Shown piece by piece: positions 6,323 through 14,967 of a DNA stretch of 28,802 nt. Made by a program: the position numbers and the translations under genes. The stretch is from an uncultured Coriobacteriaceae bacterium. Lineage in GTDB: Bacteria > Actinomycetota > Coriobacteriia > Coriobacteriales > Eggerthellaceae. The stretch covers positions 1 to 28,802 of the forward strand of contig UQDJ01000021.1 in the NCBI GenBank assembly GCA_900539675.1. Direction: 5' to 3'. The notes under the pieces were generated by a model. It ran no database searches. It worked only from the letters and a program-made list of their open reading frames with translations, and was not told the DNA's origin. Every line of letters starts with the position of its first letter. The stretch's first letter is position 1.

Positions 6323-8881
6323 GTGAAGCTGGTTGTAACCGAGAAGAACGACGCGGCTCAAAAGATTGCCGATTTATTGGGCGCAACCAAACCCAAAGCC
6401 GACAAGGTCTATTCCACGCCGGTGTATAGGTTTACGGTTGACGGGGAAGACTGGGTAACCATTGGTTTGCGCGGTCATATTTTGGAGCCCGATTTTGCTA
6501 CTGCGCTGGTGTATAAGAAGCGCGGTGGCTGGCGCGGAGTAAATGCCGATGGGGAAATCATGGATGCCGACATTCCGGCATCGCTACCAAAGCCTCCCTT
6601 CAAAAAGAAAAAGCCCTTCACAGAAGATGGCGTGGAACTTAAGGCTTGGAAAATGGATGCGCTGCCGTATTTGGTATATTCACCCATCGAAAAGCGTCCC
6701 AAAGAAAAAGATATTATTCGTTCCCTTAAAAATCTTGCGAAAAAAGCCGATTCCATTGTTATCGCAACGGACTTCGATCGCGAAGGGGAGCTGATTGGTT
6801 CGGATGCCCTTTCCTGTATTCAGGAAGTAAATGCAACCGCACCGGTTTCGCGCGCTCGCTATTCGGCCTTTACCAAAGAGGAGATTACTCACGCTTTCAA
6901 TAATCTGGTCACGCTGGATACGAACTTGGCTAGTGCGGGTGCATCGCGTCAGGATATTGACCTTATTTGGGGTGCCGTTCTCACGCGTTATTTGACGTTG
7001 GTAAAGTTTGCTGGCTATGGCAACGTTCGCTCCTCTGGTCGTGTGCAAACGCCCACCTTGGCTTTGATCGTGGCACGCGAGCGCGAACGTTTGGCGTTTA
7101 TTCCCGAAGATTACTGGGTCATTAAAGCCGACTTTGGCGAAGGCGACGATGCCTTTGTGGCGCCACACGCGACTGCACGTTTTAAGGTGGAAGCCGAAGC
7201 GAATGCAGTTATGAGTCACGTACAAGACGCTACGCACGGTAAGGTCATCGAGATTACCAAGCGCAAGCGCACCGTGGCACCTCCCGTACCGTTTAATACC
7301 ACCAGCTTGATGGCTGCGGCATCGGCAGAAGGTTTATCGCCTGCGCGCACGATGCGCATTGCTGAGAGCTTGTATATGGATGGCTATATTTCCTATCCGC
7401 GTGTTGATAACACGGTTTATCCCTCTTCGCTCGATTTGGCAGATACGGTCAAAAAAATCATGGGCAATCCCGCCTATGCGCCATACTGCAAGGAGCTGTT
7501 ATCCCGTGGCACACTGAAGGCAACGCGTGGCAAGAAAGAAACTACCGACCATCCACCCATCTATCCGACCGCAAGTGCTACACCCGATGATCTAGCCCCT
7601 GCAGAATATAAGCTGTACAACCTTATTGCTCGCCGCTTTATGGCAACGCTTTCCGATGCTGCCATAGTTGAAGGCACCAAGGTAAAGATCGATGTTGAAG
7701 GGGAGCCCTTTGTTGCCAAGGGTGATGTGCTGGTAAAGAAGGGTTTCCGCGAAATATACCCTTACGGTTTGAAGAAGGATGAGCAGCTTCCTGCTCTTTT
7801 TGAAGGCCAGGATGTTGTATTCAAGGGTGCAACGTGTACCAAGAAGCAAACCGAGCCGCCTGCTCGCTATTCGCAGGGTAAGCTGATCCAAGAAATGGAA
7901 AAGCTTGGCTTAGGCACTAAGTCTACGCGCCACTCCATCATTGAACGCTTATATACGGTGAAGTACATTCAAAATGACCCTATCGAACCATCACAGTTGG
8001 GAATGGCTGTATGTGATGCTCTTGATAAGTTTGCACCGCACATCACGCATCCCGAAATGACTGCTGAACTCGAAGAGGAAATGGACAATATTGCCGAAGG
8101 TCAGAAGACTAAGGCGGAAGTGGTCATGAATTCGCGTGACTTGCTCTCAGAACAGCTTGCCGAATTGATGCCGCATTCTGAAGAGGTCAAAGATGCCTTG
8201 GCTGACGCGGTTGCAGCAGATGCTTATGTTGGTCCGTGCCCGAAGTGTGGCAAAGATTTGCAGCTGCGCACTTCGCAAAAGACCCGCTCGATGTTTATCG
8301 GTTGCTCCGGTTGGCCAGATTGTGATGTGACATATCCCCTGCCCAAGGGCAAAATTGAAGCAGTTGAAGAAAAGTGCCCTGTCTGTGGCATGCCTCAGGT
8401 GAAGGTGACCGCATTTCGCTCGAAGCCGCGCATTGTGTGCATCGATCCGGAGTGTGAAACCAACAAAGAGCCCGATGTAGTGGTGGGCGAATGCCCGGTG
8501 TGCAAGGAAAAAGGTATTCATGCAAAGCTGATTGCGCGTAAGAACCCACGTACCTTGAAGCGCTCTATCACGTGTGAAAACTTCGATGAGTGTGGTACGC
8601 GCTATCCGCTGCCTCAGTATGGCAAGCTGACGCCTACCGAAGAGGTGTGTGAGCACTGTGGTGCCCCTCTGGTTATTGTGACCACCAACCGAGGGCCTTG
8701 GAAGTTGTGTCCGAACTTTAATTGCCCCGCCAAAGAAGAGGCAAATAAAGCCAAGGCTGTCGGTAAGACCGCCAGCAAGACTGCGGGCAAAGCGGCAAGT
8801 AAAACAAAGAGTAAAACCACCAAGAAAGCCGCCACGAAGAGCACAGCTCACGCTAAAAGCTCTACTGACAAGAGCGAATAG
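6323..8881 (+). CDS. topA: Type IA DNA topoisomerase with four C-terminal Cys4 modules
   Basis: 852 residues. Residues 1 to about 160 form the Toprim domain (Glu7 region, then Asp150-x-Asp152-Arg-Glu154, the magnesium-binding triad). The core contains Gly-Arg-Val-Gln-Thr-Pro-Thr-Leu near 239-246 and the active-site segment YISYPRVDNTVYP at 355-367, with Tyr358 as the expected nucleophile and Arg360 beside it. It relaxes negative supercoils by single-strand passage. Four zinc modules follow from about residue 635, each with two CxxC-type pairs, and a Lys/Ala/Ser/Thr-rich basic tail ends the protein. The active-site wording and compact start (MKLVVTEKNDAA) look more like archaeal TopA or topoisomerase III than the E. 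coli TopA 'GLITYMRTDS' form, so topA versus topB naming is unsure. GTG at 6323 has AGGAGG at 6311-6316. A hairpin terminator follows. Confidence 0.92.
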   Translation: MKLVVTEKNDAAQKIADLLGATKPKADKVYSTPVYRFTVDGEDWVTIGLRGHILEPDFATALVYKKRGGWRGVNADGEIMDADIPASLPKPPFKKKKPFTEDGVELKAWKMDALPYLVYSPIEKRPKEKDIIRSLKNLAKKADSIVIATDFDREGELIGSDALSCIQEVNATAPVSRARYSAFTKEEITHAFNNLVTLDTNLASAGASRQDIDLIWGAVLTRYLTLVKFAGYGNVRSSGRVQTPTLALIVARERERLAFIPEDYWVIKADFGEGDDAFVAPHATARFKVEAEANAVMSHVQDATHGKVIEITKRKRTVAPPVPFNTTSLMAAASAEGLSPARTMRIAESLYMDGYISYPRVDNTVYPSSLDLADTVKKIMGNPAYAPYCKELLSRGTLKATRGKKETTDHPPIYPTASATPDDLAPAEYKLYNLIARRFMATLSDAAIVEGTKVKIDVEGEPFVAKGDVLVKKGFREIYPYGLKKDEQLPALFEGQDVVFKGATCTKKQTEPPARYSQGKLIQEMEKLGLGTKSTRHSIIERLYTVKYIQNDPIEPSQLGMAVCDALDKFAPHITHPEMTAELEEEMDNIAEGQKTKAEVVMNSRDLLSEQLAELMPHSEEVKDALADAVAADAYVGPCPKCGKDLQLRTSQKTRSMFIGCSGWPDCDVTYPLPKGKIEAVEEKCPVCGMPQVKVTAFRSKPRIVCIDPECETNKEPDVVVGECPVCKEKGIHAKLIARKNPRTLKRSITCENFDECGTRYPLPQYGKLTPTEEVCEHCGAPLVIVTTNRGPWKLCPNFNCPAKEEANKAKAVGKTASKTAGKAASKTKSKTTKKAATKSTAHAKSSTDKSE

Positions 8882-8904
8882 CTGAAAACACCATTACCCC
8901 AAAG

Positions 8905-8946
8905 AAGCGCTTCTGTTAGCGGTAGAATAACAGTTAGCGCTTTTTT
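8905..8946 (+). terminator. Topoisomerase gene terminator
   Basis: AAGCGC-TT-CTGTTA (8905-8918) folds with TAACAG-TT-AGCGCTT and ends in a run of six T (8941-8946). The stem has one small internal mismatch loop. Confidence 0.8.
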
Positions 8947-9034
8947 GCGGGACATGCTTGCTTAGTAATAAGGCTTATGTGCAAGGCCGCAAGGCCCGCC
9001 ATAGGCTTGTAAGAAATAATCAGGAGGACATACC

Positions 9035-9958
9035 ATGAGCAAAGTAACCATCGTAGGTGCAGGCAATGTAGGTGCAACCGCCGCCCACATCATTGCTTCT
9101 AAAAATCTTGCCGACGTCGTGTTGGTAGATGTGGCTGAGGGCTTGCCTCAGGGCAAGGCGCTTGACATGATGCACATGCGCTCGGTTGAAAAGTTTACCG
9201 TCAAGGTTACGGGGACTAACGATTATGCCGCTACCGCTGATTCCGATGTGGTTGTTATTACGGCTGGCATTGCTCGCAAACCTGGCATGACGCGCGAAGA
9301 TTTACTTGGGGTAAATTCCGGCATCATGACTTCTGTTATCGAACAGGCTATGGCTGCTTCTCCTCATGCAATTTATATCTGTGTTACCAACCCGCTGGAC
9401 GTTATGACTTATTTGGCATACAAGAAGTGCGGTTTGCCAGCGCAACGTCTGATGGGCATGGGCGGCGTGCTCGACTCTTCCCGTTTAGCGTATGCCGTAT
9501 GCGAAAAGTTGGGTTGCGATCCTGCTGATGTTGAGGCATGGGCCCTGGGTGCTCATGGCGAAGGTATGGTGACGTGGCCTCGCTTCACAACGGTAAAGGG
9601 CACGCCTATTACCGAGCTCATGTCTGACGAAGATCTAGCTGAATGCAACAAACGCTGCACCAAGGGCGGCGCTGAAGTGGTGTCTTTCTTGAAGACCGGT
9701 TCAGCCTACTATGCTCCAGGCGCTTCTATTGCCAAAATGGTTGAGGCTATTTTGACTGACTCCAAGGAGGTCATGAGCGTTTGTTCGTATATTGATAGTC
9801 AGTATGGTTTGCATGATCTGTTCATGAATATCCCAACTCGTCTGGGCAAGAATGGTGTTGAAGAGATTGTTGAATTTGATCTGACTGACGAGGAAATGGC
9901 TGCGCTGCACGAATCCGCTGCTAGTGTCAAGAAGGGTTTGGAAAACCTGCCTGAATAA
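9035..9958 (+). CDS. mdh: NAD-dependent malate dehydrogenase (LDH-like type)
   Basis: 307 residues, normal length. The Rossmann motif Gly-Ala-Gly-Asn-Val-Gly is at residues 8-13 and Asp32 at the end of the second strand favours NAD over NADP. The specificity loop Ile-Ala-Arg81-Lys-Pro-Gly-Met-Thr-Arg87 carries Arg81 where lactate dehydrogenases have Gln, which marks malate/oxaloacetate. Arg149 (Asp-Ser-Ser-Arg) and His173 (Gly-Ala-His-Gly-Glu-Gly-Met-Val) fit the substrate and catalytic positions. The enzyme interconverts malate and oxaloacetate in the cytoplasm. ATG at 9035 follows CAGGAGGA. It opens a tight run with the two fumarase genes, so the set likely works as oxaloacetate-malate-fumarate, either in fermentation to fumarate/succinate or in a partial TCA cycle. 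Confidence 0.95.
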   Translation: MSKVTIVGAGNVGATAAHIIASKNLADVVLVDVAEGLPQGKALDMMHMRSVEKFTVKVTGTNDYAATADSDVVVITAGIARKPGMTREDLLGVNSGIMTSVIEQAMAASPHAIYICVTNPLDVMTYLAYKKCGLPAQRLMGMGGVLDSSRLAYAVCEKLGCDPADVEAWALGAHGEGMVTWPRFTTVKGTPITELMSDEDLAECNKRCTKGGAEVVSFLKTGSAYYAPGASIAKMVEAILTDSKEVMSVCSYIDSQYGLHDLFMNIPTRLGKNGVEEIVEFDLTDEEMAALHESAASVKKGLENLPE

Positions 9959-9960
9959 TT

Positions 9961-9978
9961 ACGTTCGATATCGAACGT
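9961..9978. promoter_or_regulatory. 18-bp perfect palindrome between mdh and fumarase alpha
   Basis: ACGTTCGATATCGAACGT is its own reverse complement. It begins two nt after the mdh stop and ends 17 nt before the fumarase start. As RNA it would form a 7-bp stem with a 4-nt loop. It could be an operator for an internal promoter, an RNA processing site or a translation-control hairpin. There is no T-run, so it is not a terminator. Confidence 0.75.
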
Positions 9979-9995
9979 TACGAGAAAGCATACGC

Positions 9996-10889
9996 ATGAA
10001 AGTTGTAACTCCTGCCAGCGTCGATAAGGCGCTGGCTTGCCTTATTCCGCAGCTTGCAACCGAGCTGCCTGGCGATATCCTGGCAGGTCTTGAAGCTGCC
10101 AAGCAAACAGAAACTGGTCAACGTGCCAAGATTGTGCTTGACCAGTTGGTTGAAAATGCCCACATTGCTAAGCAGGATCACGTTCCCATTTGCCAAGACA
10201 CGGGTACGGTATGGGTGTGTTTGGAAGTGGGTCCCGATGTCATGGTCCCCGGCAATGTATTTAGTCAGGTTGATAAAGCGGTAGGCAAGGCGTATACCGA
10301 AGCGCGCCTGCGCAAGTCCTTGGTACATGATGCACTGTTTGATCGCACCAATACAGGAGATAACACTCCTGCGTTTACGGAAATCCATTTGGTGGATGAA
10401 CCGGGAGTAGCCCGCCTGCACGTTATGCTTAAGGGCGGCGGCTCAGATAACGCCAGTCGTGTGGTTATGCTGACGCCGAGTGCGGGCAAGCAGGGAGTTA
10501 TTGATGTGGTGCTGCAGTGCATACGCGAAAAGGCAGCAAACGCGTGCCCACCGTTAATTGTGGGTGTTGGCGTGGGTGCCACGTTTGATAAGGTGGCTGG
10601 ACTTGCAAAACACGCCCTGATGCGTCCGATTGGTATGCCGAATCCCAATCCAGAAGCGAATGCCTTTGAAGAAGAACTAACCCGTATTATCAATGCTACC
10701 GGCACGGGTGCTGGTGCTTTGGGCGGTGATGTAACGGCGCTGGCGGTTCGTCTGGAAACGGCGCCATGTCACATTGCGGCGCTACCGGTGGCGGTCAATA
10801 TGGGGTGTTCTGCCATGCGCCGCGGCACACTGGATCTGGAGTGCTTAGAGGCGCTGGATAGCATTGATTTTAAGAAGGTGGGGAAATAG
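9996..10889 (+). CDS. fumA: Class I fumarate hydratase, alpha subunit
   Basis: 297 residues. The N-terminal domain of iron-sulfur hydro-lyases (fumarase/tartrate dehydratase alpha family) is shown by Pro-Ile-Cys66-Gln-Asp-Thr-Gly-Thr, Asn-Thr-Gly-Asp-Asn-Thr-Pro-Ala, the Lys-Gly-Gly-Gly-Ser-Asp/Glu-Asn segment and the Gly-Val-Gly-Val-Gly-(G/A)-Thr-(F/A)-Asp-Lys run. Cys66 plus two later cysteines are expected to hold an oxygen-sensitive 4Fe-4S cluster. With the beta subunit it hydrates fumarate to malate. ATG at 9996 is chosen because the protein then begins with the normal family start; an earlier in-frame start at 9924 would sit inside mdh. The ribosome site is weak (CGAGAAAG). L(+)-tartrate dehydratase is a possible alternative, but mdh next door favours fumarase. 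Confidence 0.92.
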   Translation: MKVVTPASVDKALACLIPQLATELPGDILAGLEAAKQTETGQRAKIVLDQLVENAHIAKQDHVPICQDTGTVWVCLEVGPDVMVPGNVFSQVDKAVGKAYTEARLRKSLVHDALFDRTNTGDNTPAFTEIHLVDEPGVARLHVMLKGGGSDNASRVVMLTPSAGKQGVIDVVLQCIREKAANACPPLIVGVGVGATFDKVAGLAKHALMRPIGMPNPNPEANAFEEELTRIINATGTGAGALGGDVTALAVRLETAPCHIAALPVAVNMGCSAMRRGTLDLECLEALDSIDFKKVGK

Positions 10890-10891
10890 TC

Positions 10892-11428
10892 ATGGCTAAA
10901 GAAGTGCGCTTAACCCTTCCTTTGGATAAAGCGGTTTTGAAGTCTCTCCATGCTGGGCAAGCCTGTTTGCTGACAGGCAGCCTGTATACCTTGCGCGACG
11001 CAGGCCATCAGCGTCTGCTAGACGAAATGGGCACCAGCTCTGTTTTGCCCTACGGCCTGGAAGGGCAAACCATCTTTTATGCTGGCCCCACGCCTGAAGC
11101 TGCTGGCAGACCCTTTGGCGCTATTGGGCCCACGACCGCATCTCGTATGGATTTTGCAACGCCTCGTTTGATGGAGTGCGGCATTGTGGCAACGCTGGGC
11201 AAAGGTGTGCGCAGTGAGGCTGTGCGCCAGGCTTGTATTGATTGTGGCGGGGTGTATTTTGTTGCTGTTGGTGGCGCTGCCGCCTATCTGGCAAAATGTG
11301 TAACAGCATGTGAAACCTTAGCTTATGAAGATCTGGGAACCGAGGCACTGCGCAAAATTACGGTTAAAGATTTTCCAGTCTTTGTCGGTATCGATACGCA
11401 GGGAAACGACATCTATTCCCTTACCTAG
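10892..11428 (+). CDS. fumB: Class I fumarate hydratase, beta subunit
   Basis: 178 residues. It matches the C-terminal (swivelling) domain of class I fumarases: Leu-Lys-x-Leu-x-Ala-Gly-x-x-x-Leu-Leu-Thr-Gly near the start, Phe-Tyr-Ala-Gly-Pro-Thr-Pro, and the signature Gly-Pro-Thr-Thr-Ala-Ser-Arg-Met-Asp at residues 79-87. It starts two nt after the alpha stop, with GGTGGGGA as ribosome site, so the two subunits are made together. In other bacteria these domains are fused in one chain; the split form is common in anaerobes. Its active-site Arg and Ser residues complete the substrate pocket on the iron-sulfur cluster of the alpha subunit. Confidence 0.92.
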   Translation: MAKEVRLTLPLDKAVLKSLHAGQACLLTGSLYTLRDAGHQRLLDEMGTSSVLPYGLEGQTIFYAGPTPEAAGRPFGAIGPTTASRMDFATPRLMECGIVATLGKGVRSEAVRQACIDCGGVYFVAVGGAAAYLAKCVTACETLAYEDLGTEALRKITVKDFPVFVGIDTQGNDIYSLT

Positions 11429-11458
11429 GGAATGGCAATCAGTAAGGGGATAGTGCAC

Positions 11459-12262
11459 GTGGCTGAATCTCATGACACCATACCTAACAGCACCACATCC
11501 ACTGATGCCGTATCGACTAACACGGCACATGGGGTGCCTGGTCCTGGCATTTTTATCACTTTTGAAGGTGGCGAAGGTGCAGGCAAAACAACCCATATCA
11601 CCTTTTTGGCAACTCGTTTGCGTGAAATGGGGTATGAGGTGTTGTGCTTGCGCGAGCCGGGTGGTACCGCTATCGGTGAAGCGTTGCGTTCTTTGGTGCT
11701 CGATCCAGCTAATACCGATATGGCTGATGAAACTGAGCTGCTCATTTATGAAGCCGCTCGCGCACAGATTATCAAGGAAGTAATTATTCCTGCCTTAGCC
11801 CGTGGTGCAGTGGTGTTATTGGATCGCTTCTATGATTCCACGATTGCCTATCAGGTGTATGGACGGGGACTTCCGTTGGCGTTTGTACGGCAGGCAAATA
11901 CCTTTGCCTGCCAGGGTATTCATCCGTGTCGCACCATTTTGCTTACGGCCAATGCGTCTGCTGAAGTGGGCTTAGAGCGTGCCACCCATCATGGCCAAGC
12001 TGATCGCCTTGAACAGGCTGGTGCTGATTTTCATGCGCGCGTCAACGCTGCCTTTAGACATATTGCTCAAGAGAACCCTCAGCGTGTACGCGTGGTTTCT
12101 TCTGCTGGCGCCAAAGATGAAACGGCGCGTGCAATCTTTAAAGAGCTGGCTGATATTTTCAAGTGGGATGCGTCGAGCAAGGTGTGGGCTCCTGGGTACT
12201 TTGAGCCTATTTTGGAGCGCGACACGGGAGAAAAAGCTCAGATCAGTTTGGGCGCCGAATAG
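11459..12262 (+). CDS. tmk: Thymidylate kinase
   Basis: 267 residues from GTG 11459, longer than the usual 200-215. P-loop Gly-Gly-Glu-Gly-Ala-Gly-Lys-Thr-Thr at 37-45, then Arg-Glu-Pro-Gly-Gly-Thr, Glu-Leu-Leu-(I/L)-(Y/F)-x-Ala-x-Arg-Ala-Gln and Asp-Arg-(Phe/Tyr)-x-Asp-Ser-Thr-x-Ala-Tyr-Gln, all dTMP kinase signatures. The enzyme phosphorylates dTMP to dTDP. The first 28 or so residues are Ser/Thr/Asn-rich and outside the family core, and about 30 extra residues follow at the C-terminus. GTG 11459 is preferred because AAGGGG lies nine nt upstream; ATG at 11432, in the same frame, lacks a suitably spaced site but cannot be excluded. It begins the conserved tmk-holB-ricT block. Confidence 0.93.
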   Translation: MAESHDTIPNSTTSTDAVSTNTAHGVPGPGIFITFEGGEGAGKTTHITFLATRLREMGYEVLCLREPGGTAIGEALRSLVLDPANTDMADETELLIYEAARAQIIKEVIIPALARGAVVLLDRFYDSTIAYQVYGRGLPLAFVRQANTFACQGIHPCRTILLTANASAEVGLERATHHGQADRLEQAGADFHARVNAAFRHIAQENPQRVRVVSSAGAKDETARAIFKELADIFKWDASSKVWAPGYFEPILERDTGEKAQISLGAE

Positions 12263-12302
12263 GTAAGCGTTACCTTTTGGACACGCGTAAGGATGTAGCA
12301 CT

Positions 12303-13433
12303 ATGGCAGACGTGTTTGACGGTATATTCGGTCAGCCTCGAGTGCGCGATTATCTGCGCACCATCATCAAAACTAATCATGTCACCCATGCCTACCTGTT
12401 TACTGGTCCGGCGGGATCCAATAAAACGGCAGCTGCCTATGCTTTTGCGCAAGCGCTTTTGTGCGATAAGGGCGGATGCAAAGCTTGTGAAACGTGCAAG
12501 CGCGTAGAGCGTCGTCGTCATCCGGATGTGCACTATTACGAGCCCGAGGGTGCTCAGGGGTATTTGATCGATCAGATCCGTGAAATAGTAGCGGGTATGG
12601 CGCTTGCTCCCATTCAGGCGAAGCGCAAAGTCTACATCTTGGATCGCGTAGATCTATTGGGAACGCAAGCAGCTAATGCGTTTTTGAAAACGCTTGAAGA
12701 GCCAGCACCAGGCGTGGTGTTCATACTGATGGGGCGTACGCGTGAAGGGGTGCTGCCCACTATTGTGTCGCGCTGCCAGGTAGTTCCGTTTCGCCATATT
12801 CCTGCAACTGAAGCAGCGGGCATTTTGTCTCAGCGCACGGGCGTCACCTCTCAGCAGGCACGAATTGCTATCGAAGCGTGTGACGGATCTATCACCCGTG
12901 CGATGGTGTTTGCTCGAAGCGCCGAGCGCAGCGAATTTCGCGCACGAATCATGGAGGTGCTTGCGAATCTTTCGGTCTGTGATGCGCGTGACGTGTTGGA
13001 ATATGCGGCAGAGCTGGTTGAACGTGCCAAAGCGCCGCTTGATAACGTGCGCACACAGCAATCTGAAGAGATGGCTGAATCGGCGGAATTTCTGCAAAAG
13101 AGCGCCCTCAAACAAATTGAACTGCGTCATAAACGAGCGCTTAGCATGGCAACTCGCGAATCGCTCAATCAGATGACTGCGATCATTCGTTCCTGGTTGC
13201 GCGATGTGTTGATGGTCGTATCTGCAACACCCGATTTGATCATCAATGTTGATCAGCGCAGCGCCCTTGAAGCTGCGGCGACGCGTGTGAGTGCGGCGGG
13301 GATCATGGGTGCATTGCGTGAAGCATATAAGACAGACGAGGCGCTTCGCTATAATGTTTCTCCAGAGACGTGCTTAGACGCACTTCTTTTTTCGATAAGA
13401 GAGGTTTTACATGGTTCGGGTAACCCCCATTAA
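12303..13433 (+). CDS. holB: DNA polymerase III delta' subunit
   Basis: 376 residues. The AAA+ clamp-loader fold is shown by Phe-Gly-Gln-Pro-x-Val near the start, His-Ala-Tyr-Leu-Phe-Thr-Gly-Pro, a P-loop Gly-Pro-Ala-Gly-Ser-Asn-Lys-Thr at 35-42, a four-Cys zinc module (Cys54, 59, 62, 65), Leu-(D/T)-x-Ala-Asn-Ala-Phe-Leu-Lys-Thr-Leu-Glu-Glu-Pro and the Ser-Arg-Cys sensor segment. Delta' is the fixed stator of the clamp loader that places the sliding clamp on DNA. The P-loop is intact, unlike E. coli delta'. ATG at 12303 follows AAGGA by about nine nt. The end overlaps ricT by 23 nt, indicating coupled translation. Confidence 0.95.
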   Translation: MADVFDGIFGQPRVRDYLRTIIKTNHVTHAYLFTGPAGSNKTAAAYAFAQALLCDKGGCKACETCKRVERRRHPDVHYYEPEGAQGYLIDQIREIVAGMALAPIQAKRKVYILDRVDLLGTQAANAFLKTLEEPAPGVVFILMGRTREGVLPTIVSRCQVVPFRHIPATEAAGILSQRTGVTSQQARIAIEACDGSITRAMVFARSAERSEFRARIMEVLANLSVCDARDVLEYAAELVERAKAPLDNVRTQQSEEMAESAEFLQKSALKQIELRHKRALSMATRESLNQMTAIIRSWLRDVLMVVSATPDLIINVDQRSALEAAATRVSAAGIMGALREAYKTDEALRYNVSPETCLDALLFSIREVLHGSGNPH

Positions 13434-14967
13434 GCTCCAAGCCGGGACCAAGGTTCTTTGGTTTGATCCGGTTGAATTTGACGTTCATGCGGGCGACCAT
13501 GTCATCGTGCAAACAGAACGCGGTTCGGAATTTGGATGCGCGACGTCCGACATTATGGATGTTTCAGACGAGCTGGTGGCTCAGCTGAAGTCTCCTTTGA
13601 AGCCGGTTATACGCATCGCCGATGAACAGGATATACAGCGCGCAGAAGAACTGGCTCAAAAGTCTGAAGATGCGCTTTCTACGTTTAAGGAATTGGCTGC
13701 CGAAACCAGCGATCAAATGCGTCCGGTGATGGTGGAATTCCTGTTTGATGGCGATAAGGCAGTATTTTATTTCGAGTCGGAAGAGCGTATAGATTTTCGT
13801 GATTTAGTTCGCAAGCTGGCAAGCATTTTCCATGTGCGTGTTGATATGCGTCAGATTGGCGTACGTGACGGCGCTCGTATGATTGGCGGCATTGGCCACT
13901 GCGGCCAGGAACTGTGCTGCAAGCGCTTGGGCGGCGGTTTTTCGCCCGTGTCTATCCGTATGGCTAAAGAGCAGAATTTATCGCTCAACCCACAAAAAAT
14001 TTCTGGGTGCTGCGGCCGTTTGATGTGCTGTTTGCGCTACGAATACGAAGCGTATAAGGAATTTAACGCACGCGCCCCGAAAAATGGTGCCAAGATTGAA
14101 ACGCCTGAAGGCATTGCAAAGGTGACAGAGATCAATGTTCCCCGTGAGCGTATTACGCTTACGATGGAGGATGGCCAGACTTTTAAGGTGCCTCTGGAGG
14201 AAATGGAGCGGGTTGGCGATGCGAAGCGGCCAACGCGCATCAGCCAGGAAGTGTACGAAAAGTATGCTCATGCTGATCCCTTTGCTATTTTTGATGTTGT
14301 GGAAATGGAGCCCACGACACCCTATTTCAAGGGCGAAGATGCTTTGGTGCAACCGCAGGTTCACTCCACCCGTGATGGTGATTCACGTTCTTCGCGCAAG
14401 GCGGATTCAGGCGATATCACCGAGAGCAGAAATGATCGCTCTTCGCGTCGTGATCGTGACAACCAAAGCCGTCCTGCTAAGGAAGATACGCATCGCAAGC
14501 CGCGTCGCCGCCGCCGCAGCAGCAACTCTGGAGAAGAGCTTACTCAATCTGATACGGCTAAAACGGCTGCCACGAAGGGTGGCGCAACTCAGCCCGGTAA
14601 AAAAGCGCAGGCATCGGTGTCTTCGCAAAGTGCAACGCAGGCACATCGCAAACCGCGTCGCCGCAATGATGGCCGCACCGATAATCGCATCGATAATCAA
14701 TTGGGCGAAAGCCGTACTGATGGTCGCAGCGCAGCCCACCAGGCAGCGCGCAGCGATAATCGTAAATCGCGTCGCCGTCCAGGACAAAAGTCTTCCGGCA
14801 TTCGCAATGCACCCAATAAAGGAAATTCGCAACAACGTCCTGCGCATCAGGGCAACTCCGGTTCTGGAAATGCTCCTGCGCACGCACACGGTACGGCAGG
14901 CGAGGTGGCACATCGCAAACCACGTCGTCGCCGCCAAAAGGTAGAAGGGGAACCTCATGCAGAATAA
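13411..14967 (+). CDS. ricT: RicT/PSP1-domain protein with Arg-rich C-terminal extension
   Basis: 518 residues; the usual family length is about 270-300. The PSP1 domain occupies roughly residues 1-290 and contains the cysteine set Cys164, Cys169, Cys170, Cys200, Cys201, Cys206 and Cys207 (His-Cys-Gly-Gln-Glu-Leu-Cys-Cys and Gly-Cys-Cys-Gly-Arg-Leu-Met-Cys-Cys). In Bacillus the RicT homologue (YaaT) joins RicA and RicF in an iron-sulfur complex that guides RNase Y in mRNA maturation; 'stage 0 sporulation' names are historical. Here residues from about 310 to the end are low complexity and basic, with the motif HRKPRRR at residues 361, 412 and 501, spaced by Gln/Asn/Ser/Asp-rich linkers. RNA binding by this tail is inference. 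The start overlaps holB and the end overlaps pncB by 11 nt. AAGAGAGG precedes the ATG. Confidence 0.93.
   Translation: MVRVTPIKLQAGTKVLWFDPVEFDVHAGDHVIVQTERGSEFGCATSDIMDVSDELVAQLKSPLKPVIRIADEQDIQRAEELAQKSEDALSTFKELAAETSDQMRPVMVEFLFDGDKAVFYFESEERIDFRDLVRKLASIFHVRVDMRQIGVRDGARMIGGIGHCGQELCCKRLGGGFSPVSIRMAKEQNLSLNPQKISGCCGRLMCCLRYEYEAYKEFNARAPKNGAKIETPEGIAKVTEINVPRERITLTMEDGQTFKVPLEEMERVGDAKRPTRISQEVYEKYAHADPFAIFDVVEMEPTTPYFKGEDALVQPQVHSTRDGDSRSSRKADSGDITESRNDRSSRRDRDNQSRPAKEDTHRKPRRRRRSSNSGEELTQSDTAKTAATKGGATQPGKKAQASVSSQSATQAHRKPRRRNDGRTDNRIDNQLGESRTDGRSAAHQAARSDNRKSRRRPGQKSSGIRNAPNKGNSQQRPAHQGNSGSGNAPAHAHGTAGEVAHRKPRRRRQKVEGEPHAE

Noticed and set aside
6270..6326. 18-codon frame from GTG overlapping the topoisomerase GTG start
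   Set aside because: GTG start, poor ribosome site and the frame simply crosses the topoisomerase ribosome site; weaker than the thyX case.
9924..9995. 24-residue N-terminal extension of fumarase alpha
   Set aside because: It would lie inside mdh and across the palindrome, and the family start fits ATG 9996.
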